This document shows positions 36,746-42,679 of a stretch of 42,679 nt of DNA, in pieces. The notes under the pieces are model-generated. The model was not told the origin of the DNA. It did no database searches and worked only from the letters and a program-made list of their open reading frames with translations. Source of the DNA: Sulfurimonas sp. (GTDB taxonomy: Bacteria > Campylobacterota > Campylobacteria > Campylobacterales > Sulfurimonadaceae); NCBI RefSeq assembly GCF_026991475.1, contig NZ_JALXBK010000096.1, positions 1-42,679 of the forward strand, written 5' to 3'. Numbering within the stretch: position 1 is the first letter of the stretch; each line of letters begins with the position of its first letter. Position numbers and translations under genes: made by a program.

Positions 36746-36749
36746 ATCT

Positions 36750-37955
36750 CTAGTGCTCTCTTAAGTATCCCTCAGATTTAAGAGCTCTTCGTATCTCTTC
36801 TTGATGCTCTTTTCCTTTTGTCTCCATATGTACAGTCACATTTGCATCCCCATAATCAAGAGAGATAGATGTTCTGTCATACGCAATGTGAACAATGTTT
36901 GCGTTTAGCTCTTGAAGTATCTCCGTAAAACGCATTAAAGAGCCCGGCTTGTCAATAAGTGTGACCGTAACTTTCATCTTACGATGCGATTTCAAAAGAC
37001 CTTTCTCGATGATAACTGACAGCAGTGTGACATCCATATTTCCGCCACTAAGCACCACAGCTACATTTTTTCCTTTTAAATGCTCTAACTTATGATGCAG
37101 CAATGCAGCCACACCAACAGCACCAGCACCCTCAACAACAAGCTTTTGCTTCTCTAAAAGATACAAAATGCCACTCGCTATCTCTTCATCATCTACACCT
37201 ATCATCTCATCAACACATTCAAGTGCCGTTGCAAGTGTCATAGGGGAAGTGTCACGCACTGCTATGCCATCGGCAATGGTGCGAACACTTGTAGTATCTA
37301 CCGCTTTTTTAAGCTCATATGAGTTCTTAAACGCAGGAGCACCTTTTGCACTTACACCTATTACTTTTGTAGATGGAGAGAGTGCTTTTATGGCACTTGC
37401 CATACCGCCTATAAGCCCACCGCCACCAACTGGTATTAAAACAGCGTCAAGCGTTTGGCATTTGTCTAAAATTTCTAATGCAACAGTTCCCTGCCCTGCC
37501 ATAACCTCTTCATCTTCAAAAGGATGCACAAAAGTAAGATGATTTTTCTCACCATACTCTTTGGCATAAGCATAAGCTTCATCGTAATTTGTGCCTGCTA
37601 AAATCACCTCTGCACCGTAGTGTTTCACGCCGTCTATTTTTGTAAGCGGTGTAGACTCGGGCATAACAATGACAGCTTTTGTATCAAACGCAGCGGCAGA
37701 GTAGGCAACGCCTTGTGCATGGTTTCCTGCACTTGCAGCTACTACACCAGCTGCTCTTTGTGCATCGCTAAGTGTTGCCAATTTATTGTAAGCCCCACGA
37801 AGTTTAAATGCACCGGTAATCTGCAGATTCTCTTTTTTAAGGTAAACATTACACCCTGCCTCTTCGCTCAAATAGGGAGCATACGAAAAAGGAGTGTTTA
37901 CTGCAACATCTTTGATGCGCTCTTGTGCTGCTTGTATCTTTGTAAGTTCTATCAA
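36750..37955 (-). CDS. ilvA: threonine ammonia-lyase (threonine dehydratase)
   Basis: The protein has 401 residues. The PLP lysine lies in GAFKLRGAYNKL (Lys51), SAGNHAQGVAYSA and the glycine loop PVGGGGLIGG are conserved, and VLSGGNMD follows. A C-terminal ACT domain (about 325-401, MKVTVTLIDKPGSLMRFTEI) suggests feedback control. It converts threonine to 2-oxobutyrate. With only one ACT domain it is the short form, which can be biosynthetic or catabolic. The ilvBH neighbours support biosynthesis. It is 9 bases after the CoA-binding gene. Confidence 0.93.
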   Translation of the reverse strand: MIELTKIQAAQERIKDVAVNTPFSYAPYLSEEAGCNVYLKKENLQITGAFKLRGAYNKLATLSDAQRAAGVVAASAGNHAQGVAYSAAAFDTKAVIVMPESTPLTKIDGVKHYGAEVILAGTNYDEAYAYAKEYGEKNHLTFVHPFEDEEVMAGQGTVALEILDKCQTLDAVLIPVGGGGLIGGMASAIKALSPSTKVIGVSAKGAPAFKNSYELKKAVDTTSVRTIADGIAVRDTSPMTLATALECVDEMIGVDDEEIASGILYLLEKQKLVVEGAGAVGVAALLHHKLEHLKGKNVAVVLSGGNMDVTLLSVIIEKGLLKSHRKMKVTVTLIDKPGSLMRFTEILQELNANIVHIAYDRTSISLDYGDANVTVHMETKGKEHQEEIRRALKSEGYLREH

Positions 37956-37964
37956 TGAAACTCC

Positions 37965-38393
37965 CTAGTAAAGATTTCTATGGTCAACCATAGAGCATTG
38001 ATTTTGCACAACTTTCATACCGGCATCTTCTGCTTTTTTCGCCGCTTCATTGTTCACTATGCCTTTTTGTGCCCAAAATACTTTCACATCACCACGAGCG
38101 ATGCATGTATCGGCAATAGCATCAAGTGCAGCAGGCTTTCTAAAAATATCTACCATATCGACCTGATCAGGAATCTCCGCCAAAGATGTGTAAACCTTTT
38201 CACCTAAAATAGTATCACCTTTTGGATATACAGGAATGATTTTATACCCATGAGCCTGCAAATATGCAGCAACTCTATGAGAATCTTTTGTCGCATCAGG
38301 AGAAAGACCCAAAACTGCAATGGTCTTCACCGTATCAAAAATCTCTTTTACTTCATCCATATTTGAATTTACTGTAGGGAACTCACACTCCAT
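37965..38393 (-). CDS. CoA-binding domain protein (YccU family)
   Basis: This 142-residue Rossmann-like protein contains KTIAVLGLSPDATKDSHRVA, GYKIIPVYPKG and VDIFRKP, followed by FWAQKGIVNNEAA. These are the YccU/CoA-binding family features, related to the CoA domain of SucD. The role is unknown. AAGGATG precedes the ATG. It is first in the run to ilvA and has a TATAAT upstream (38432-38437). Confidence 0.86.
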   Translation of the reverse strand: MECEFPTVNSNMDEVKEIFDTVKTIAVLGLSPDATKDSHRVAAYLQAHGYKIIPVYPKGDTILGEKVYTSLAEIPDQVDMVDIFRKPAALDAIADTCIARGDVKVFWAQKGIVNNEAAKKAEDAGMKVVQNQCSMVDHRNLY

Positions 38394-38431
38394 AATTACA
38401 TCCTTTTGTCAATGATATTTTAATTTTGGTG

Positions 38432-38437
38432 ATTATA
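38432..38437 (-). promoter_or_regulatory. promoter -10 of the CoA-binding protein/ilvA run
   Basis: TATAAT in TTTAGCTATAATCACC on the minus strand lies about 40 bases before the ATG. TTCACA, 15 bases upstream, is a possible -35. It faces the plus-strand promoter at 38474 across a 103-base divergent gap. Confidence 0.6.
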
Positions 38438-38471
38438 GCTAAAAAGAGCTTATGTGAAAATCCAAATATAT

Positions 38472-38479
38472 GCTATGAT
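38472..38479 (+). promoter_or_regulatory. -10 of the catalase-like gene
   Basis: TGCTATGAT is an extended -10 about 18 bases before the ATG at 38497, followed by a TAGGAGAG ribosome site. The leader would be very short. Confidence 0.5.
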
Positions 38480-38496
38480 CCGCTGTAGGAGAGAAA

Positions 38497-39414
38497 ATGA
38501 AAGCACTATTTCTTATTTGTCTGTTGTTTGTTTTTGGTACTTGTTCTAATGGGGTGAAACATAGTTTTGCAAATGTTTGGTCTCAACTTGAGTCAGACCC
38601 TTATATAAAACTGCCACAAACAGAAGTTTCTTACTTTAAGCTCTCTAAAGATGGGGAAAATATTATTTTAGAAAATGCAATTCGAACGCTAAATGACGAC
38701 TCTGACTTACTAGAGCCTTTTGAAAAATTAGCACACCCTAATGGCATCTGTTTTAAAGGGGTATGGAAGATAGAAAAAGAAAATCCTTATGGCGGCTACT
38801 TTAAAAAAGGGAGTGAGTCACTCATTATTGCAAGGGCTTCAACGGCTATGAGTCATACAAAGAGTAGCAGCACTCGCGCCTTTGGCTTTGCAGGTAAACT
38901 TTTTGGTACTATGAACCCTCAGCAAGTAAATGTAACACCAAGTGCAAACTTCTTTCTCATCGATGATTTGGGTGGCACTGACGCTGCGTTTTATAGAGAC
39001 GTTTCACTGATCAACGAACCATCTGTAAGTATTACCTATGAAGTAGTCAAAAATCTAGCCTATGCAATGAAAGTCTCTTCTTCTTTTTCAGAGGCAAACA
39101 AGAACCCTACAATAAGACAACTGTATGAGATTTCTTATATGGGCGAAGATTCAAAAGAGGGTATTTTAACTCCAAAATGGATGAAAATAGAGATCTCAAA
39201 ATCTAATGTATCAAACGCTAAAGATTTTCGAGATGAGTTGAAAATAGAAGATGGGCAAGAGTTAGTTTTTGACATCTCTGTTTCGAGTGAAATTATCGAT
39301 GAAAAGAGAGTATGGCAAAAAATTGGAAAGATTATTTTAGACACTTCGGTGGTTTCTGAATCTTGTGACAAACGTTTACATTTTCATCATCCGAAGTTTA
39401 GAGATAATTTATAG
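38497..39414 (+). CDS. exported protein with catalase-superfamily-like core
   Basis: The protein has 305 residues. A signal peptide (MKALFLICLLFVFGTCSNG, roughly cleaved at 16-20; the Cys16 context FGTC is not a good lipobox) is followed by a region recalling the catalase core: HPNGICFKGVW (80-90), YGGYFKKGSESLIIARAS (98-115), and RAFGFAGKLF (127-136), then ANFFLIDDL. Catalases have VHARGAGAHGYF, R.FA.KFY and FFIRD in the same order. The catalytic His is replaced and no RxxxY heme-ligand motif is evident. It may be a heme-binding relative like SrpA rather than a true catalase. Function is not known. It is alone on its strand and converges with the DUF188 gene. Confidence 0.6.
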   Translation: MKALFLICLLFVFGTCSNGVKHSFANVWSQLESDPYIKLPQTEVSYFKLSKDGENIILENAIRTLNDDSDLLEPFEKLAHPNGICFKGVWKIEKENPYGGYFKKGSESLIIARASTAMSHTKSSSTRAFGFAGKLFGTMNPQQVNVTPSANFFLIDDLGGTDAAFYRDVSLINEPSVSITYEVVKNLAYAMKVSSSFSEANKNPTIRQLYEISYMGEDSKEGILTPKWMKIEISKSNVSNAKDFRDELKIEDGQELVFDISVSSEIIDEKRVWQKIGKIILDTSVVSESCDKRLHFHHPKFRDNL

Positions 39415-39419
39415 AATAT

Positions 39420-39872
39420 CTATTTCATATACTTCTGTAAAAACATATTCAACTGATTTGCGAAATGCTCTGCATCTTTTTGCCCAAAAGCTTTTGGTCC
39501 TTTGGTGGTTTCTCCCATCTCTCGTATGCTCTCCATCAGGTTTCGCATCGCCAAATATTGTTTGATGTTGTCTTCACTGTAGAGCTCACCTCTGTGGTCT
39601 ATGGCGTGGGCATTTTTGCTTATGATTCTGTCTGCTAGTGGGATGTCCGCGGTGATGACCAAATCGCCCTCTTCTGCCATTTCTACTATTTTGTGGTCGG
39701 CTTCATCCGCTCCGGCTTCTACAATGATGTAGTGGATGTTTGGTGATTTACCTATGTTTATTTTTTTGTTTGCAACTGCGTAGGTCTCTATGGCGTATTT
39801 ATCTATTTGACGTAAGACTATAGGCTTTAAAAGGTTGGGAAACGCATCTCCGTCTATGTACATTTTTAACAT
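39420..39872 (-). CDS. YaiI/YqxD family protein (DUF188)
   Basis: This 150-residue protein has MYIDGDAFPN, GADEADHKIVEMAEEGDLVITADIPLAD and AHAIDHRGELY, the DUF188 pattern, related to PIN-like nuclease folds by its Asp-rich N-terminus. Activity is unproven. The ATG overlaps the end of the patatin gene by 7 bases and has GAGAGA before it. It converges with the catalase-like gene, 5 bases apart. Confidence 0.88.
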   Translation of the reverse strand: MLKMYIDGDAFPNLLKPIVLRQIDKYAIETYAVANKKINIGKSPNIHYIIVEAGADEADHKIVEMAEEGDLVITADIPLADRIISKNAHAIDHRGELYSEDNIKQYLAMRNLMESIREMGETTKGPKAFGQKDAEHFANQLNMFLQKYMK

Positions 39873-40624
39873 AAAATCTCTCTCATATCTTCCACTCCAA
39901 GGGCATAAGCTTTGTCTAAGTCTCTAAAAGAGAAGATTTTAACATCATTTAGCTTTTCATTGCTTAGATAGAGATGGCACAGTTCACTTTTTTTATAATA
40001 CTGACTCTGCCAAGCAGTATGTATGTTCTTTTTCAGCCATCCAAAAATACTTTTTGGTATATATCTCTGTTTGGGATGGAGGTTTATTCCTATGATGGGC
40101 ATGTTATATTTTTGCAACTCCTCTACAGGAAAGTTATCTACCACGCCACCATCGACATATATCTTGCCATGCAAAGAAACGGGCTGAAAAAGAGGAGCGA
40201 TGGAGCACGATGCCAAAACAAGCTCTTTAAGATCCTCTCCTCTGCTGCAATGTAGTGCCGACTCGTCCGCAACATCACACACGCAAACGCTCAGCGGAAT
40301 TGACAACTCTTCAAACGCAGCTCTGTCTATAAGCTTCTCAATAACCTTTGCAGCATAGTCAATCTTAAAAATGTAACCTTTTCCAAGACTCAGTTTAAAT
40401 ACACGCCGAAACTCTTTGGACTTTAGCACGTTAAATATATCATCGGCACTCCTGCCACACGCTAAAGATGCACCTATAAGCGCGCCAATACTTGTACCAC
40501 TAATGGCTTTTATGCCTATGTTATGCTCTTGTAAAACCGATATAACCCCTAAATGGTACGCACCACGCGCTGCGCCACCAGAGAGACAAAGTGCTACTTC
40601 TTTTGGAAACTCACTCTTTTTCAT
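39866..40624 (-). CDS. patatin-like phospholipase (RssA-like)
   Basis: The protein has 252 residues. The oxyanion loop SGGAARGAYHLG (15-26), nucleophile GTSIG with Ser45, and DGG (Asp158) form the Ser/Asp dyad. It is a cytosolic acyl hydrolase, presumably of phospholipids or acyl-CoA, substrate unknown. AGGAGC precedes the ATG by 6 bases. It is followed by DUF188 with a 7-base overlap. Confidence 0.9.
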   Translation of the reverse strand: MKKSEFPKEVALCLSGGAARGAYHLGVISVLQEHNIGIKAISGTSIGALIGASLACGRSADDIFNVLKSKEFRRVFKLSLGKGYIFKIDYAAKVIEKLIDRAAFEELSIPLSVCVCDVADESALHCSRGEDLKELVLASCSIAPLFQPVSLHGKIYVDGGVVDNFPVEELQKYNMPIIGINLHPKQRYIPKSIFGWLKKNIHTAWQSQYYKKSELCHLYLSNEKLNDVKIFSFRDLDKAYALGVEDMREILC

Positions 40625-40645
40625 TTTGATGCTCCTAAAGTTTTG

Positions 40646-40942
40646 TCAATTTACAACTTGGAGTAATGGTTTGTTTTGATTAAAAATATTTAAAATTTCA
40701 ATACTATTTTCTTCTAGGTTGACCTCATAATTTATTGTATGCTTTTTATATATTAAATCTCTCATATTTTTATCATTAAAATAAATGGATTGCCTATATT
40801 TATAGGGAAAGTTTGGAATATTTTTGATGAGTTTATCTAACTATTTTTGAAAGTTTTTACTAGCGCTGACTTTATCCTTGGCAATATTTTGCAAAGTTAC
40901 CAAAAAATTTATTTGAAATTTTCTTGAACGAATTATCTTCAT
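40646..40942 (-). pseudogene. RelE/ParE-type toxin interrupted by an amber codon
   Basis: Read on the minus strand, this 98-codon frame begins MKIIRSRKFQINFLVTLQNI. It has one in-frame TAG at codon 34 (40843-40841), then continues LDKLIKNIP, KYRQSIYF, MRDLIYKKHTINYEV, ENSIEILNIFNQN and stops at 40646-40648. The second part is a standard RelE/ParE fold ending. The ATG lies 2 bases after the antitoxin stop, as in many type II toxin-antitoxin pairs. A single base change (for example GAG or CAG to TAG) would explain the break. It fills most of the 320-base gap before the patatin gene. Either the toxin is dead, or suppression or a restart yields a fragment. Confidence 0.8.
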
Positions 40943-40944
40943 AT

Positions 40945-41190
40945 TTATTTTTCAAGTTCTGAAAAAAACTGTTCTATTTCTTTTTCATATTGTTCTTCTG
41001 ATAACATCTCCATCTTACCACTTTTAACAGCATCTCTAATTTGATGAAGTTCTTTTTTTCTCTCATAAAAATAAGGATCATATTCTAAATTTGTATCTTT
41101 TTTTATTATTATGCTGTCACTATGGTTGTTAACATAGTTCATGAAATCACTAACATAATCATCTTGAACCTGAATCGCTATATTTTGCAT
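40945..41190 (-). CDS. type II antitoxin-like protein
   Basis: The protein has 81 residues from ATG 41190: MQNIAIQVQDDYVSDFMNYV, then a strand/helix region and an acidic C-terminal helix (MLSEEQYEKEIEQFFSELEK) of the kind that wraps a toxin. GGAG lies 6 bases before the ATG; the TTG at 41202 is rejected. It precedes the broken toxin by 2 bases. The N-terminal half probably dimerises and binds DNA, but no clear ribbon-helix-helix or AbrB motif is seen. Confidence 0.72.
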   Translation of the reverse strand: MQNIAIQVQDDYVSDFMNYVNNHSDSIIIKKDTNLEYDPYFYERKKELHQIRDAVKSGKMEMLSEEQYEKEIEQFFSELEK

Positions 41191-41217
41191 AATATACTCC
41201 AATCTTTAATTAGGTAC

Positions 41218-41226
41218 ATTATAACA
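41218..41226 (-). promoter_or_regulatory. antitoxin promoter, extended -10
   Basis: TGTTATAAT on the minus strand is an extended -10 about 28 bases before the antitoxin ATG. It sits in a partly symmetric TGTTATAATGTA element, a possible autoregulation site. Confidence 0.5.
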
Positions 41227-41262
41227 AAAATTTACTAAATCTTATTTGTCACTTTTCAATAA

Positions 41263-41448
41263 TTATGTTTGAAATTCTTTAAGAAGCCTATAGATATTTT
41301 CTTTTGCAGAACCTTCGTTAGCAAGTTGCGATCTTTTAATTCCAGCAAATACATCAAGTTGTAAAACCATCATTGGATTAGTTGAAGAAGTCCATGAAAG
41401 AGTTGTTTCAGAGTATGTTAATTGCAAGATTTTGCCAATAACAAACAA
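41263..41448 (-). CDS. possible small protein or gene remnant (61 residues)
   Basis: The frame starts at TTG with AAGG 6 bases upstream. It encodes a 61-residue sequence with protein-like composition, including MMVLQLDVFAGIKRSQLANE and KENIYRLLKEFQT. It lies in the 267-base gap between the TIGR02757 gene and the toxin-antitoxin pair. I do not recognise it. Because it joins a mobile-type locus, it may be the end of a lost gene. The frame is open back to the TGA of the TIGR02757 gene. Confidence 0.3.
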   Translation of the reverse strand: MFVIGKILQLTYSETTLSWTSSTNPMMVLQLDVFAGIKRSQLANEGSAKENIYRLLKEFQT

Positions 41449-41469
41449 ATTATTCCTTAAAGCATATTC

Positions 41470-42213
41470 TCACGCCAACCCTTCCTGCCCCAAACGATAA
41501 AGAGCAAAGTCATACTTTAAAGGGTCCTCTGCATCAAAACTTTTTAGCGTCTGTGTCAGTTCAAACGCAGCTTCAAGGTCGTAGGTTTTTCTTTTGAGCA
41601 GTCCTAAACGCAACCCTACATTAAAAGTGTGTGTATCGAGTGGAATTATCAAGTCTGCTTTATTTACACCACTCCACAGCCCCATATCTATGTTGTCTTT
41701 TCGTACTACCCAGCGTAAAAACATCATCCAGCGTTTGAGTGCCCCTGCTCCCTTGCGTTTAGTCGTTACATTTCCAAGTAAAAAGGTATAGCCTCTTGAG
41801 TTGTGTGGGTAGAGTTCTCTGAGTCGGCTTATGAGAGCGTTTAGCCCATCTATTACACTGCGTTTAGGAGTATAATTCTCTACAAAAACATCCTCAAGCG
41901 TTGTCACTGCGTTTAGCCTTTTGAGTGCTATAAAAAGAGCGATGATGTCCTCACTCTTTTGAAATCTGTAGTAGTGATTTTGCAACGCTTTTGCTATCTC
42001 TTCATCACTTTTTTGCAACAGTGAGAAGTCCAAAGAGTCCAAAAACTTTACTATTTGAGTAACATTTCCATAAGAGAAGAGCGCACAAATAAGTGCGATA
42101 TTTGCATCATTGTAGCGTTTGGCAACGATGATGGGGTCGAGCTTTTCGCTGCTTACTTCATCGCTTTTGTTGCGTTTGACAACTTCGGCATCAAGTCTTG
42201 CTTTTATACTCAT
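41470..42213 (-). CDS. TIGR02757 family protein (DUF2400)
   Basis: This 247-residue protein has [26 protein letters not shown], the TIGR02757 entry signature, and the middle [26 protein letters not shown] followed by [11 protein letters not shown]. The pattern resembles helix-hairpin-helix DNA glycosylases, so a DNA-repair role is possible but unproven. The ATG overlaps the rpoN stop by 4 bases (ATGA), so it is co-transcribed with rpoN. It carries three octamer copies, two of them 49 bases apart. Confidence 0.86.
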   Translation of the reverse strand: MSIKARLDAEVVKRNKSDEVSSEKLDPIIVAKRYNDANIALICALFSYGNVTQIVKFLDSLDFSLLQKSDEEIAKALQNHYYRFQKSEDIIALFIALKRLNAVTTLEDVFVENYTPKRSVIDGLNALISRLRELYPHNSRGYTFLLGNVTTKRKGAGALKRWMMFLRWVVRKDNIDMGLWSGVNKADLIIPLDTHTFNVGLRLGLLKRKTYDLEAAFELTQTLKSFDAEDPLKYDFALYRLGQEGLA

Positions 42214-42679
42214 GAGAGTCCGAGTTTGTAGAGCTTTTTACGCTCACTTGAACCTGCAATGTTGAGCTGTTTTCTGTACTTTGCAATGGTTCTACGCACC
42301 ATTTTTACTTTGAATTTTTCTTGAATGAGATCGAGCAGCTTCATATCGCTCAGCGGTTTTTCTCTGCTCTCCTCTTTTATAAGCCCAATCAAAAACTCTT
42401 TTATGGCTGCGTTTGAGACATCTTCATCTATGGCTGTGGTGAAGAACTCCTTCATAGCAAGCACACCTCTGTCACACGCTATGTACTTGTTGGCAATGGC
42501 GCGTGAAATGGTTGAAGGGTTATGTCCAAACTCATCTGCCAAAGTCTTGAGAGTCAGCGGCATTATCTGTCCGCCTGTAAAGAAGTCGTACTGGTACTCA
42601 ACTATCATCAGCCCTACTTTGTAGAGCGTTGCTTTTCGCATATCGAGCGCATCTACAAGTGATTTTGCCTCTTTTATCT
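42210..42679 (-). CDS. rpoN: RNA polymerase sigma-54 factor RpoN (C-terminal part; cut by window end)
   Basis: The frame is open to the window edge, giving about the last 155 residues. It has [20 protein letters not shown], then [20 protein letters not shown] (the HTH that reads the -12 element) and the RpoN box [11 protein letters not shown] (reads the -24 element). The N-terminal activator-binding half lies beyond position 42679. An ATG at 42641 is internal and not the start. In Campylobacterota sigma-54 drives middle flagellar genes; a matching promoter precedes flgL here. Confidence 0.93.
   Translation of the reverse strand, partial: IKEAKSLVDALDMRKATLYKVGLMIVEYQYDFFTGGQIMPLTLKTLADEFGHNPSTISRAIANKYIACDRGVLAMKEFFTTAIDEDVSNAAIKEFLIGLIKEESREKPLSDMKLLDLIQEKFKVKMVRRTIAKYRKQLNIAGSSERKKLYKLGLS

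Larger units (their letters stand above)
2767..42414. repeat. dispersed octamer AAACGCAG / CTGCGTTT, 31 copies
   Basis: AAACGCAG on the plus strand begins at 4515, 9124, 10024, 15183, 23963, 25656, 26324, 26753, 27128, 27262, 28608, 29040, 34721, 37329, 37686, 40313 and 41563 (17 copies). CTGCGTTT begins at 2767, 3950, 8025, 18124, 25951, 26964, 30444, 32207, 33894, 34298, 38984, 41858, 41907 and 42407 (14 copies). All lie inside genes. Extended consensus is about TYAAACGCAGY: a pyrimidine precedes in 27 of 31 and usually follows. Counts were made by eye, so one or two may be missed. Function is discussed in the findings. Confidence 0.85.

Noticed and set aside
41263-41472. Readthrough extension of the TIGR02757 protein into the downstream small frame
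   Set aside because: The protein ends at the normal family length, and the frame alignment after its TGA is probably chance.
2767-42414. Octamer AAACGCAG as a KOPS or strongly polar Chi signal
   Set aside because: Orientation is nearly balanced (17 versus 14) within one region, which does not suit a replication-skewed polarity signal. A weak bias cannot be excluded from one window.
2767-42414. Octamer enrichment as a by-product of a favoured dipeptide
   Set aside because: It occurs in five codon phasings and on both coding and template strands (20 sense, 11 antisense).
1-42679. CRISPR arrays, rRNA genes, insertion sequences or prophage
   Set aside because: No regularly spaced repeats, rRNA sequence, transposase, integrase or phage structural genes were seen.

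Overview
The window is about 42.7 kb of AT-rich bacterial chromosome, densely coded, with one tRNA and no insertion sequence, phage or CRISPR. The gene content points to a Campylobacterota (Epsilonproteobacteria) chemolithoautotroph close to Sulfurimonas. The evidence is OorD/OorA-type 2-oxoglutarate:ferredoxin oxidoreductase beside sucCD, fumC, mdh and a monomeric isocitrate dehydrogenase, a very large FlgL, a GG-N10-GC sigma-54 promoter on flgL, and the ilvB-ilvH-lpxD gene order. The genus is inferred from recognised families, not from a database search.

Layout. 1-7.3 kb (minus strand): reductive/oxidative TCA block icd, mdh, fumC, sucC, sucD, oorD, oorA (cut by the window edge); acnB lies apart at 16.0-18.6 kb. 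7.5-16 kb: envelope block with mltG, a 1059-residue AsmA/YhdP-like protein, a LolC/E-type permease, secA and lolA. 18.7-24.6 kb: ftsK with a small rider gene, flgL, tRNA-Leu(CAA), flgA. 24.6-29.9 kb (plus strand): tightly packed ubiX-coaD-tmk-hisS-speA-cysE, then aspC from its own promoter. 31.2-38.4 kb (minus strand): CoA-binding protein, ilvA, a WD40 protein, ilvB, ilvH, lpxD and a 67-residue protein. 38.5-42.7 kb: an exported catalase-fold-like protein, a DUF188 protein, a patatin-like phospholipase, a toxin-antitoxin locus with a broken toxin, a TIGR02757 protein and the 3' end of rpoN.

The most unusual signal is not a gene. The octamer AAACGCAG (reverse complement CTGCGTTT) occurs 31 times by hand count, where about one would be expected by chance. 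It appears on both strands, in five codon phasings, always inside genes, and with pyrimidines usually flanking the core. It behaves like a DNA uptake sequence or another genome-wide recognition word. Other points worth a look are a nested hairpin in the mdh leader, an amber-interrupted RelE/ParE-type toxin behind an intact antitoxin, the sigma-54 promoter on flgL, and two convergent gene ends where stop codons lie inside terminator-like palindromes.
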